NCBI GenBank assembly: GCA_028716365.1
Contig: JAQUPZ010000002.1
Span: 62,001 to 126,000 of the forward strand
DNA length: 64,000 nucleotides
From: Kiritimatiellia bacterium
Lineage (GTDB): Bacteria > Verrucomicrobiota > Kiritimatiellia > UBA8416 > YA12-FULL-48-11
Reading direction: 5' to 3'
Shown here piece after piece: positions 43,953 to 51,497 of the stretch. The notes under the pieces were generated by a model, which saw only the letters and a program-made list of their open reading frames with translations, did no database searches and was not told the DNA's origin. Position numbers and translations under genes: made by a program. The stretch's first letter is position 1, and every line of letters begins with the position of its first letter.

Positions 43953-44385
43953 TTTACCCCTCCATTTTGAAATTTTGCCCGGTCTGTCGATATGTTTTCC
44001 AATTTATCTGCCTGTATTATAAGAATTCCCGGCCTTCTCATCAAATGCACGATCAGGCTGAATACTAAGTCAAAGACCTCATATTCGCTATAGAATTCTG
44101 CCGTAAATTCCACAACACGAATGTGAAAAGTGAAGCTCCCAGCGGAACTCCGCCGTAGCCTTGCCTCTTCTTTACTCATGCTATACCGTGTTTACCGCAC
44201 CATCCTGGCGAAGGCGAGTGTAGATGTGACCCCGTCAACCTATTTTATCTTTGCCCTGCCCTCTTGTCGCGGTTACAATAGCGACAAAATTACAAATTTT
44301 GCTCTGGTAAATAGCCGACGCGCGGACAGGCCGTGGTTGCTTTTTTTGATGCAGACCTTAGCCCGCTTTGGCACAGGAGTTGATC
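43953..44385. other. Repeat-rich intergenic region upstream of cbpA
   Basis: No gene is supported. It contains a GTGAAAAGTGAAG repeat (44120-44135, shared with 39260 and 51770), a CGCCGTAGCC ... GGCGAAGGCGAGTG segment resembling the composite repeat at 33926, and GATGTGACCCCGTCAACC (44224-44241), shared with 51619-51635. Confidence 0.5.
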
Positions 44386-45357
44386 GTGTCTGTTGAGTTT
44401 AAAAATTACTACGACGTTCTCGGCGTGGCCCCAAACGCGAGCGACGCGGAAATCAAGAATGCCTTCCGGAATCTGGCACGCAAGTATCACCCCGACGTTG
44501 CAAAAAACAAAATCGGTGCGGAAAACAAGTTCAAGGAGATTAACGAGGCCAATGAAGTTCTCAGCGATCCGGAGAAACGGCAAAAGTATGATGAGCTGGG
44601 AGCGAACTGGAACCATCCCGAACGGCAGACGGCACCACCGCATGGCGGATTCGGTGGAGGTTACGAAGATGCTTCGGAATTCCATTTCGATGGCACGGGT
44701 TTCAGTGATTTTTTCGAGCAGTTTTTCGGAAGTCGCGGTCGCCCATCCGGCGGTTTCGGCCGAGTGTGGCAGAATAGTACGGAAGGAGAGGCTGCCGCAC
44801 AACGCGGCCAGGACATTGAGGGCGACATCCTGGTGACGCTTGACGAAGTCCTGCACGGTTCGGCGCGTACTATCAGGCTGCAGCGTACCGATCCGCGCAC
44901 AGGGCAATCGTCCACGCAAATTTTGCGGGTAAAAATTCCACCCGGCGTACAGGAAGCGCAGCTCATCCGTCTCGCGGGCAAAGGCCAGGAAGGCACCGGT
45001 GGGGGCGATTCGGGACACCTCTATTTGCGCGTCAAGTTCGCCAAGCATCCCGAATTCCGTGTGCGTAACGCCAACCTGTATTACGATTTGGAACTGTCCC
45101 CGTGGGAAGCGGTACTGGGCGCCACCATCCACATCCCGACTCTTGACGGAACGGTGGCCTTGAGAATTCCGCCGGGCACAGTGGCTGAACGTGAATTCCG
45201 TTTGCGGGGGAAAGGCTTGCCTACAGGCAACGGAACGCGAGGTGATCTGCATGCCATTGTGAGTATCCAGGTTCCATCGCATCTTACGACGGAACAGAAA
45301 GTCCTGTGGGAGCAGTTGGCCACGAAATCTACGTTCAATCCGAGGAGGAACTCATGA
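44386..45357 (+). CDS. cbpA: DnaJ-class co-chaperone CbpA
   Basis: 323 residues from the GTG at 44386, chosen because AGGAG precedes it; a TTG at 44368 lacks a site. Residues 1-70 are a J domain with the HPD motif ([12 protein letters not shown]). A Gly/Phe-rich linker ([30 protein letters not shown]) follows, then two beta-barrel client-binding domains (from [20 protein letters not shown]) and no zinc-finger domain, as in CbpA rather than DnaJ. It activates Hsp70 (DnaK) ATPase and can bind DNA in E. coli. The stop overlaps the start of the CbpM-type modulator (ATGA), so the pair is translationally coupled. Confidence 0.92.
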   Translation: MSVEFKNYYDVLGVAPNASDAEIKNAFRNLARKYHPDVAKNKIGAENKFKEINEANEVLSDPEKRQKYDELGANWNHPERQTAPPHGGFGGGYEDASEFHFDGTGFSDFFEQFFGSRGRPSGGFGRVWQNSTEGEAAAQRGQDIEGDILVTLDEVLHGSARTIRLQRTDPRTGQSSTQILRVKIPPGVQEAQLIRLAGKGQEGTGGGDSGHLYLRVKFAKHPEFRVRNANLYYDLELSPWEAVLGATIHIPTLDGTVALRIPPGTVAEREFRLRGKGLPTGNGTRGDLHAIVSIQVPSHLTTEQKVLWEQLATKSTFNPRRNS

Positions 45358-45692
45358 GCAGACGATTTGATCCGGACATCCCATCGTCCCTGGCGCTGGA
45401 TTTGTTTCAGCCTAAACCAAATGTTTTATACAGCCTCGATGCTGCCGCTCATCTCGCGGGTGTCCCCCGCCGTTCTATTCTTATCTATTGTCGCGCCGGT
45501 CTTGTGCGACCTGTCTTTCAACCACCGTATGGGGTCATGGCATTCACAGAAGAAGCGATCCATACCGTTCGGCGAATCGAGTACGTACGGGCTATTCACG
45601 GTATTGATGTGGCCTGGATCAAAACTATGTTCGATCTACTCGATGAAGTGGAGCGTCTGCGCGCCGAGGTGCGCTTTTTGCGTAACCATTGA
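45354..45692 (+). CDS. cbpM: Chaperone modulator CbpM (MerR-like)
   Basis: 112 residues from the ATG at 45354, which overlaps the cbpA stop by four bases and has GAGGAGGAA upstream. The MerR-type helix-turn-helix core ([26 protein letters not shown]) and a C-terminal coiled-coil segment ([18 protein letters not shown]) match CbpM, which binds the CbpA J domain and blocks its action on DnaK. The order cbpA-cbpM is the standard one. Confidence 0.9.
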   Translation: MSRRFDPDIPSSLALDLFQPKPNVLYSLDAAAHLAGVPRRSILIYCRAGLVRPVFQPPYGVMAFTEEAIHTVRRIEYVRAIHGIDVAWIKTMFDLLDEVERLRAEVRFLRNH

Positions 45693-45725
45693 AAAGGCGA
45701 ACACAACATAGACCATAAACCTCCT

Positions 45726-45815
45726 ACCACCTGATTATAACCAATTATAGGGCAACGTGAGCGTTTATGTGTCATTTTTGAGGGCAAACAGGGAATAACA
45801 GGCAGGTAATTGGCG
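45726..45815. repeat. Cassette-border repeat 1 (CCTGATTAT ... AATTGGC)
   Basis: Begins CCACCTGATTATAACCAATTATAGGG... and ends near TAATTGGCGATATTA. The starting motif CCTGATTATRAYYRATTA followed by a short AACG word recurs at 46605 and 46990, after the ends of small genes. Confidence 0.55.
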
Positions 45816-45897
45816 ATATTAGCTGTTTTGAAGATAATTAAAATTATATTAGGCTGAATACCTTGCTTTCCCCGCACCACGGCTCAACACTGTTCAG

Positions 45898-46311
45898 ATG
45901 ATTGTGCCACGTAGAACTGATTTCACCGAACCCGCCTTCAAAATGAAGAAAGATGATCGCTTCCATAAAATCATTATATCCGACCATGTCCTTTTTGAAT
46001 TATACCCTGAAACTGAAACCATTATTACCTTTATTATCATCCGTAGAGCCATCGGGATATTCTCAATCGTAAACATCTTAAAGACTTTTCAAAAGGGTAT
46101 CTGCGTTTCAAGGTCGGTGCAGGACAAGAAGGGAATTACTACTCAAAACATCGACGCGGAAATAGACAGAATACAAAAAGATTTTACCCAGGGTGTTCAG
46201 GCCCAGACAAATTATCAGCTCCATTGGGATGCCCTTGATTTATCCAGGACTACCGACAAAAAAGAACAGCTTGAGCGTATCAGGAAATGGGGAAAGTTAA
46301 AGGTTTGTTAA
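45898..46311 (+). CDS. Hypothetical protein in a cassette-like run
   Basis: 137 codons from the ATG at 45898; an ATG at 45943 is an alternative. No strong ribosome-binding site. The first half (to about residue 60) has odd composition and could be out of its original frame, while the second half (VQDKKGITTQNIDAEIDRIQKD ... KKEQLERIRKWGKLKVC) looks like a normal charged helical protein end. It is followed 10 bases later by another small gene with a good ribosome-binding site. I do not recognise it. Confidence 0.4.
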   Translation: MIVPRRTDFTEPAFKMKKDDRFHKIIISDHVLFELYPETETIITFIIIRRAIGIFSIVNILKTFQKGICVSRSVQDKKGITTQNIDAEIDRIQKDFTQGVQAQTNYQLHWDALDLSRTTDKKEQLERIRKWGKLKVC

Positions 46312-46321
46312 GAAGGAAATT

Positions 46322-46579
46322 ATGAAGCTTAAAATTAATAAGATAACAGAGATGGGCCGGGGACAGGTTGACATACATACCAGCAAGGCATTTAAAGTGG
46401 TGGTTTCGGATGGGTTCTCTACGACGACAGCAGGAGTCAGTTTTTCAGATCTTTTACCCACAGGTATAATCCACAATGAAGTTATAACGAAAAGAATTCA
46501 CAAAGAAGCGGACAGGATCAATTCCCTTGATAAACTATCCACGGACATCCAAATTACTTCAGTAGATTTGTTAAGGTAA
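46322..46579 (+). CDS. Small hypothetical protein (85 aa)
   Basis: Starts MKLKINKITEMGRGQVDIHT behind AAGGA at good spacing. Mixed alpha/beta content, no membrane segment, no cysteine. It begins 10 bases after the previous ORF, and a border-type repeat follows its stop by about 25 bases. No family recognised. Low GC relative to the chaperone genes just upstream suggests a different origin. Confidence 0.55.
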   Translation: MKLKINKITEMGRGQVDIHTSKAFKVVVSDGFSTTTAGVSFSDLLPTGIIHNEVITKRIHKEADRINSLDKLSTDIQITSVDLLR

Positions 46580-46604
46580 TATAAGTCAGCCCTTTCAACA
46601 CCCC

Positions 46605-46683
46605 TATTACCTGATTATGATTAATTAGAATTAAACGTGGCGATTCTGTGGACAGTTTAGAGGGGCGGATCTAATAATTGGCA
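46605..46683. repeat. Cassette-border repeat 2
   Basis: TTACCTGATTATGATTAATTAGAATTAAACGTGG, ending near TAATAATTGGC at 46683; it matches the border at 45726 in its first 20 bases and its last seven. Confidence 0.55.
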
Positions 46684-46713
46684 TATGGCCGGCAACGATG
46701 ATGTGATTGTCGA

Positions 46714-46995
46714 ATGAAAAACGCAGAACAAATACTTCACGGCTTAAGAATTGAATGGAGTAAACCCAAAAAGTTCCATGCTGAAAATTGCACTATACTT
46801 TACAAATTGGGAAACAAGATGGCACAGGTCATTTTTCCCAATGGAGATAGAGCAAGAAAGCCTATTGAGAGCAAGGGCTTCAGCATAAATGGAGTGGAGG
46901 CAATCTGGTTTCTTCAATGCCCTGAGAAGTATATGACCAAAAAAATAATACAGGTTATTCCTGCATCAATTGCAACCCTGATTCCTACTGCCTGA
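46714..46995 (+). CDS. Small hypothetical protein (93 aa)
   Basis: 93 residues starting MKNAEQILHGLRIEWSKPKK, with several beta-type stretches (CTILYKLGNKMAQVIF). The stop codon TGA is part of the border repeat CCTGATTATGACTGATTA, so the repeat reaches into the gene end. The ribosome-binding site is weak. Not recognised; low GC like the previous small genes. Confidence 0.5.
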   Translation: MKNAEQILHGLRIEWSKPKKFHAENCTILYKLGNKMAQVIFPNGDRARKPIESKGFSINGVEAIWFLQCPEKYMTKKIIQVIPASIATLIPTA

Positions 46996-47030
46996 TTATG
47001 ACTGATTACAGGATAACGCAGGCAATTGGC
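46990..47030. repeat. Cassette-border repeat 3
   Basis: GCCTGATTATGACTGATTACAGGATAACG followed by CAGGCAATTGG. Matches the borders at 45726 and 46605 but is shorter. The hairpin cluster begins just after it. Confidence 0.55.
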
Positions 47031-47039
47031 CCGCTTATT

Positions 47040-47270
47040 GCACGAGCAAGAAATCGACTCGTGCATAAGCGCTTTTAAGGGAAAGAGTTTCCCTTAAAAG
47101 TTTCGACTACGTGCTCACGTACTTCGCTCAAGATTAACCCTTCGACGCCTCGAAAGATAAATCCTGCCTTCGTCCCGAGCTCCTCAGGCCGAGGGGAGCA
47201 AGCCCCGTGTCCATCGGGGCGCGTCGAAGCCTTTCAGGCGGATATTGCATGTTTCCTCATGCAATATCCG
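47040..47270. repeat. Cluster of strong hairpins, possible structured RNA or mobile element
   Basis: At least four hairpins in 230 bases: GCACGAG/CTCGTGC (47040-47064), a perfect 13-bp stem CTTTTAAGGGAAA/TTTCCCTTAAAAG with a three-base loop (47072-47100), GCCCCG/CGGGGC (47202-47220) and a perfect 13-bp stem CGGATATTGCATG/CATGCAATATCCG with a six-base loop (47239-47270). CTTCGACGC near 47142 also pairs with GCGTCGAAG near 47221, enclosing the third hairpin. No ORF lies here. Confidence 0.75.
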
Positions 47271-47350
47271 GGTTAGATGGGCACTCAGAAACAATGGACT
47301 GCAAACTTGACCTTTTCGCCCATTCCCGACTAATTGCCATTTAATTGACA

Positions 47351-47394
47351 TGTAGGGAAAAACCTGACAGCGAATGTAAGTAAATACCTTACAA
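47351..47394. repeat. 24-bp-period palindromic repeat (locus 2)
   Basis: TGTAGGGAAAAACCTGACA at 47351 and TGTAAGTAAATACCTTACA at 47375, both imperfect palindromes, 24 bases apart, upstream of the small gene at 47489. Confidence 0.75.
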
Positions 47395-47488
47395 CAATAC
47401 TATGGGAAAACCCTGCGTTTTTAATTTCAAATTTATGTGTACATCATTCTTTAAACAGGTAAAATATTACCAACTAAGGGAGGATTAT

Positions 47489-47671
47489 ATGAAAGTAAAA
47501 TTTCCGACAAAAGAACTGAAGGCGTGGTTAAAGGGTCGCAAGAGCTGGAATCATAATGAGTGGCTTGCCCTGCTTACTGATTTGCGCACGAAAAGTTACA
47601 GTGCATTAACAGATAATCAAGCAGGTCGGGACTCTATTGGTAAGTTTCTCGAAGCCAACAGAAGTAAATAA
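47489..47671 (+). CDS. Small hypothetical protein (60 aa)
   Basis: Starts at the ATG at 47489 behind GGGAGG, much better than an upstream in-frame start at 47402. The 60 residues (MKVKFPTKELKAWLKGRKSW ... RDSIGKFLEANRSK) are charged and probably helical. Not recognised. It precedes a DUF4177-like small gene on the same strand by 33 bases. Confidence 0.6.
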   Translation: MKVKFPTKELKAWLKGRKSWNHNEWLALLTDLRTKSYSALTDNQAGRDSIGKFLEANRSK

Positions 47672-47703
47672 TTTGAAGTGATTGTTATCGAGGGGATGGG
47701 ACG

Positions 47704-47907
47704 ATGAAGCAATATGAATACAACCACATCCGGATGAGTTACACTTTCCTGAGCTTCTTCTCGAAGGCCGCATTCGACAGGCAACTCTGCGAATTGCTCC
47801 AGAGGATGGGGACCGAGGGATGGGAACTCAAATCTTCCATCTGCGAGGGGTTCCTCCCCGATCACATCCACTTCGTGTTCGGCAGGGAAATGGAAGGACC
47901 GCGATAA
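47704..47907 (+). CDS. DUF4177-like small protein
   Basis: 67 residues. MKQYEYNHIRM at the start and ELLQRMGTEGWELKSSI in the middle match the DUF4177 pattern (a strand, a helix, then G-x-E-G-W-E-L-V). GGGGATGGGACG upstream contains a usable ribosome-binding site. Function of the family is unknown. Its GC is higher than the small genes before it. Confidence 0.65.
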   Translation: MKQYEYNHIRMSYTFLSFFSKAAFDRQLCELLQRMGTEGWELKSSICEGFLPDHIHFVFGREMEGPR

Positions 47908-47997
47908 CCAGCCCAGTGGTGCGGACCTCCTACCGTCTGCCGCACACCGGCACGAAATGGTTGATTACTGGTTCAACAACCGCCACCACTGTATCGA

Positions 47998-48045
47998 ATG
48001 AAGCTCTGCGGGCTAACGTGCATGCCAGGCCATAGCCTCTTCTTG
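47998..48045. repeat. Copy of composite repeat (33926-33973)
   Basis: ATGAAGCTCTGCGGGCTAAC...CATAGCCTCTTCTTG matches 33926-33973 almost base for base and runs directly into an octameric array. Confidence 0.75.
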
Positions 48046-48111
48046 TCTCCGCTTCCCCTTGTCTCCTTGTCCCCTTGTCCCCTTGTCTCCTTGTCCCCTT
48101 GTCCCCGTCTT
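48043..48111. repeat. Octameric pyrimidine-rich repeat array (locus C)
   Basis: Short array of TTGTCTCC and TTGTCCCC units, same unit as loci A, B and D. Confidence 0.85.
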
Positions 48112-48304
48112 AATGGAAACTTTGATAATCACACGACATTGTTTTTATAATTGCTTGATAGATGCGCCCCGGGTCAATTAGTATAATTAAAAACAACTGA
48201 AGTTTATTCGGCGGCGAGACACTCCACGCAATCTTCCGCAAAACCGGGGTACAAGAATAAGTCGCCTGTGGTCATAGAGCTTCATTGAAAGAAGTAATTT
48301 TCTA

Positions 48305-49393
48305 ATGAATAAACAGGATAACAAAAGAAGAGTTCTTATTATTGAGGATGATGAACTTGTCCGGAAAGTTGTTGTGAAATATGTTCACGACATTGGTTAT
48401 GAGGCCGTGGAAGCAGGTACTGGCCTGTCTGCGCTTAATATCCTCGGTACTGAGCACATGGATATAGTGCTGCTCGAGATTGGAATACCCGATATAGATG
48501 GGTTTGAAATCCTGCGCCGTATCAAGACAAGCCCGATTCTTGGCAATATCCCTGTGTTAATTATGACTTACCGGGATGACCGTGAGAGTATTATAAAATG
48601 CATGCAGTTGAAGGCGCATGACTACATTATCAAGCCGGTTGATCCGGTCATGCTGGAGGCGAGGTTTGCGGAGATCCTTGATAATACCGGGAGTAAAAAA
48701 AATATAAAATCCGGAGTTATAGCATCTCTTTCGCAGATTGGATCAAAAGAGCAGTTCATCATTGCCATTTTCCTCATATCGGTCCTTCCGACCCTGGCGT
48801 TGTTCTATAATATGTTCGCGGTAAATTCCAGATTCAGTCTTTCCGAACTTGCGACACGATTGATGCTGGGGACGGTGCTTTTACTTGTGATGGCGGGCTA
48901 CCTATTGCTGGCGAAATATCCTCTTGGCGTCACGCGTATCCGTAACTACCTGGCGCTTCTTGCAAAAGGTGATTTACCCCAGCAGATAGACCTTGGCAAG
49001 GATGCTGATGACCTGCAGGCAATCAGTAAATACATATCATCGATAGTCGAGCAGACACAGGAGCGCATCCGGACAATCGAGGCGCAGACGGAGAAAATTG
49101 TCGATACGGAGACAAGACGGGTGATGATTGAGAGCCTGGGTACTGCCTGTCATCATATCGGGCAACCTGCAACGGTGATAAACACATATTTAACTATGAT
49201 GAAGAAAAGGGAGTCAAAACCTGAAATGCAGGCCATGATAACTGAATGCCAGAAGGCATCAGATGATCTGGCGACCATTCTGGAAAAGCTTCAGAGCGTT
49301 GCTCATTATCAGGCTGAACCATACCGTCCAGCCAGTGAATCCGAAACGCCGCGAATAGATGAACAGATACTCAAGATCGATAAAGGTAAATAG
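48305..49393 (+). CDS. Degenerate receiver - transmembrane - DHp protein lacking an ATPase domain
   Basis: 362 residues. Residues 8-125 are a CheY-like receiver with the acidic pair IEDDE and the conserved Lys in HDYIIKPVDP (about 110), but the phosphoacceptor position reads IVLLEIGIPDIDG, so Asp is replaced by Glu (about residue 58). Two membrane helices follow (FIIAIFLISVLPTLALF and LMLGTVLLLVMAGYLLLA), then a HAMP-like stretch (ITRIRNYLALLAKGDLPQQI region) and a helical segment with LGTACHHIGQPATVI, an H-box of a histidine kinase dimerisation domain. The protein ends about 70 residues later with no N/G boxes, so there is no catalytic ATPase domain. It may be a constitutive signalling scaffold. 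A LURP-one-like gene follows. Confidence 0.78.
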   Translation: MNKQDNKRRVLIIEDDELVRKVVVKYVHDIGYEAVEAGTGLSALNILGTEHMDIVLLEIGIPDIDGFEILRRIKTSPILGNIPVLIMTYRDDRESIIKCMQLKAHDYIIKPVDPVMLEARFAEILDNTGSKKNIKSGVIASLSQIGSKEQFIIAIFLISVLPTLALFYNMFAVNSRFSLSELATRLMLGTVLLLVMAGYLLLAKYPLGVTRIRNYLALLAKGDLPQQIDLGKDADDLQAISKYISSIVEQTQERIRTIEAQTEKIVDTETRRVMIESLGTACHHIGQPATVINTYLTMMKKRESKPEMQAMITECQKASDDLATILEKLQSVAHYQAEPYRPASESETPRIDEQILKIDKGK

Positions 49394-49521
49394 TTTGAAG
49401 AAGAGACACGGAGTCAGTACAACCATCTTCACATATAAGTACGGTAAGAAAACGAGAGGCGGCTATACAATATAAAGATATTCAGGGTTGTGTGCCAGAA
49501 TAAGCGGAAGGATGGTTAGTA

Positions 49522-50007
49522 ATGACGGAAACCAGTCAAATGGTTTTTTTAATTACCCCAAGACTGGGTGGTTTAGCTAACGACCTGTTGGTTGAAACCG
49601 AAGACAAGAAAATCCTCTATCATGTGCAAGCCAAACTCTTTGCTCCATTAGGACAAGTTTATACGATTTTGAACGAGAATATGCAGGAAATCCTGACAAC
49701 AAAAGAGGACCATACAATCATGTTTCCCTGCCACACCGTTCTCGAGAAAGACACTCTTGTGGCCAAGGTTGGTCAGCTTGGTTTCATTCCCCAGAATTAC
49801 TTTATCGAGATATTGAAGGATCCAAAACTCATAATCAGGATTCCTGTTTTCGAAAGCTTATTTAATCTCGAGGGACCGCACGGTGTAGTAGCAGAAATCG
49901 CCCAACACAGGTCAACCTGGATTGTCGCCATTAATACGGATCAGAATTACCAGCTCATTCTCGCATTGCTGGCCATTGTCTACAGGGAATACTCAATAGG
50001 CGGTTAA
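49522..50007 (+). CDS. LURP-one-related / scramblase-like (tubby-fold) protein
   Basis: 161 residues made of short beta strands: DLLVETEDKKILYHVQAKLFAPLGQVYTILNENMQEI then a long strand/turn pattern and a C-terminal hydrophobic helix (YQLILALLAIVYREY). This strand order with a central C-terminal helix is that of the LOR/phospholipid scramblase-like superfamily. Bacterial members are uncharacterised, possibly membrane-associated. A GGAAGG site precedes the ATG. An octameric array begins three bases after the stop. Confidence 0.65.
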   Translation: MTETSQMVFLITPRLGGLANDLLVETEDKKILYHVQAKLFAPLGQVYTILNENMQEILTTKEDHTIMFPCHTVLEKDTLVAKVGQLGFIPQNYFIEILKDPKLIIRIPVFESLFNLEGPHGVVAEIAQHRSTWIVAINTDQNYQLILALLAIVYREYSIGG

Positions 50008-50009
50008 GA

Positions 50010-50165
50010 GCCCCCTTGTCTCCGTTTCTCCTTGTCCCCGTTTCTCCTTGTCCCCTTGTCCCCGTTTCTCCTTGTCCCCTTGTCCCCGTTTCTCCTTGTC
50101 CCCTTGTCCCCGTTTCTCCTTGTCCCCTTGTCCCCGTTTCTCCTTGTCCCCTTGTCCCCGTTTCG
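50010..50165. repeat. Octameric pyrimidine-rich repeat array (locus D), 24-base higher period
   Basis: Units GTTTCTCC, TTGTCCCC, TTGTCCCC repeat in this order about six times, a 24-base superperiod. It starts right after the LOR-type gene stop and ends at the GTATACGTATAC motif. All reading frames across it are low-complexity. Confidence 0.9.
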
Positions 50166-50167
50166 GG

Positions 50168-50184
50168 GCTGTATACGTATACGC
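50168..50184. repeat. GCTGTATACGTATACGC motif shared with the nested palindrome
   Basis: The 17 bases are identical to 34391-34407, the core of the nested palindrome. Here the long flanking arms are missing; only GGGGCT/GCACCGC lies around it. Confidence 0.7.
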
Positions 50185-50285
50185 ACCGCATCCCGCCAAC
50201 ACAGTTGCAGCGAGCATATCATGTGAAAGGGTTTACCGCGAAATGCACAACACAATTATTGAACGAACAGAAACTAAAGCCTTAC

Positions 50286-50314
50286 TTGCGCACGGAACAA
50301 GGTTAGGTTATAAA
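50286..50314 (+). promoter_or_regulatory. Likely promoter of the histone gene
   Basis: TTGCGC (50286-50291) and TATAAA (50309-50314) are 17 bases apart, and the ATG at 50338 follows 24 bases later with AAGGAG in between. The same element occurs at 27173-27208. Confidence 0.6.
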
Positions 50315-50337
50315 AAGCGGCAAACGAAGGAGTAATT

Positions 50338-50607
50338 ATGTCGGAAATATCCAGTGCACCAGTAAAGAGGTTGTTGACCGAATCTTCAGGCGGTATGCGG
50401 GTCGGGGGCAGTGCCATAGACCTTGCTGTAGCGGAAGCAGAAGCGTTTCTACGGCGACTGGGTCAAACTGCCGGGCAATGCGCCACGGCCGACAAGCGCA
50501 AAACAATCCAGGACAGCGACATCACTTCAGCTATAAAGACCATCAACCAGGGCCTGCCCGTCGAAGCCACCTTGGAGAAGTCGGGCCAATCTGCGCCTGT
50601 GCCTTGA
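50338..50607 (+). CDS. Bacterial histone-fold DNA-binding protein
   Basis: 89 residues. Residues about 5-69 align end to end with archaeal HMf-type histones: APVKRLLTESSGGMRVGG corresponds to helix 1 and loop 1, a long central helix follows (DLAVAEAEAFLRRLGQTAGQCA), then KRKTIQDSDITSAIKTI is loop 2 and helix 3 with the diagnostic R-K-T-I-x-x-x-D-I. The last 20 residues (NQGLPVEATLEKSGQ...) are a tail absent from HMf. AAGGAG five bases before the ATG and a promoter at 50286 support expression. Bacterial histones are known from Bdellovibrio and Leptospira and sporadically elsewhere. It is a single-domain form, likely dimeric. Confidence 0.85.
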   Translation: MSEISSAPVKRLLTESSGGMRVGGSAIDLAVAEAEAFLRRLGQTAGQCATADKRKTIQDSDITSAIKTINQGLPVEATLEKSGQSAPVP

Positions 50608-50686
50608 AACGCCAGCCATGTGTTTATCACGCGGCAACTTTCGAACTGTTCCTGCTGTTATTTTCTAGGTCTGACACTAAAAAACC
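50600..50686. repeat. Direct repeat copy 1 after the histone gene
   Basis: From GCCTTGAAACG (includes the histone stop codon) to GGTCTGACACTAAAAAACC. Copy 2 at 51498-51592 follows the next gene; the copies share TGTTTATCACG, CTGTTCCTGC and TTATTTTCTAGGTCTGACACTAAAAAACC. Confidence 0.8.
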
Positions 50687-50776
50687 ATTATTCTTTGCGC
50701 AAAAGAAGAAAGTAAAAACCATGATGTCTTGAGAAATACGTGGCAACGTTGATCCATGATCGACTTTGAATAAAAA

Positions 50777-51427
50777 ATGGGTAACATCGGTAAACAATTT
50801 TTATGGGTTTCCCTCTATGCTGTGGCCATGGCGTTATTAGAGGCCGTTGCCGTCGCCTACCTGCGTGCTCTGCTCCGGATTAACGACAGTCATGTTGCCT
50901 TAGGTACCTACATTCCGATGGAAATCGGGCGGGAAGTAGCAACAATCGTTATGTTGGTCGCTGTAGGCTGGTTGGCCGGACGCCGGAGGGGTGACCGGTG
51001 GGCTTATGGCCTTTTCGCCTTTGGGTTATGGGATATTTGGTACTACATCTGGCTCAAGGTACTGATTGATTGGCCGAAAACTTTGCTTAACTGGGACATC
51101 TTGTTCCTGATCCCGGTACGTTGGTGGGGACCAGTATTGTCGCCGGTACTCATTGCCATGTTAATCTGTCTCATCACAGTGTTGGCTGTTGTGCGGTGGG
51201 AACGTGGAGAGTCTCTACAATTCACGCCTGCTCGCATCGGAGTTATCTCCCTGGGAGGACTGCTCGCCTTGTACGTCTTTATGTCGGACTCGCTTCACGC
51301 CCTATGGCAAGGTTGTCCCGACTGGGACACCCTCCGGCCAGCGCCTTTCCAATGGCCTCTCTTTTTGCTGGCGTTAGGGCTGATGGCTGTGCCCAGTCTG
51401 ATGGCGACGTGGTCAAGACGCAAATAG
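50777..51427 (+). CDS. Polytopic membrane protein of unknown function
   Basis: 216 residues with about six hydrophobic helices (QFLWVSLYAVAMALLEAVAVAYL, VATIVMLVAVGWLAG, WAYGLFAFGLWDIWYYIWLKVL, VLSPVLIAMLICLITVLAVV and two more). The WAYGLFAFGLWDIWYYIWLK segment is distinctive, and I have the impression of a widespread uncharacterised family, but no function is known to me. It is bracketed by the two copies of an approximately 90-bp direct repeat and follows the histone gene by 170 bases. Confidence 0.72.
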   Translation: MGNIGKQFLWVSLYAVAMALLEAVAVAYLRALLRINDSHVALGTYIPMEIGREVATIVMLVAVGWLAGRRRGDRWAYGLFAFGLWDIWYYIWLKVLIDWPKTLLNWDILFLIPVRWWGPVLSPVLIAMLICLITVLAVVRWERGESLQFTPARIGVISLGGLLALYVFMSDSLHALWQGCPDWDTLRPAPFQWPLFLLALGLMAVPSLMATWSRRK

Positions 51428-51497
51428 CCAGTCTCATGAAGAACAAAACCGGAATGGTCTGGCAGGATACCCAATCGATTATTGGTCTCACGTCTCT

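Noticed and set aside
44290..45282. 330-codon frame on the minus strand opposite cbpA
   Set aside because: It is the complement of a clear CbpA with HPD motif and domain order; composition is a high-GC shadow.
45726..47030. Classical integron attC sites
   Set aside because: No RYYYAAC/GTTRRRY core pair was found and no integrase is in the window.
38150..50165. CRISPR array
   Set aside because: Tandem units have no unique spacers between repeats and no cas genes are present.
49955..50255. Minus-strand frames of 74-83 codons with GDKGTRRN repeats
   Set aside because: Same reason: octameric array D read in three frames.
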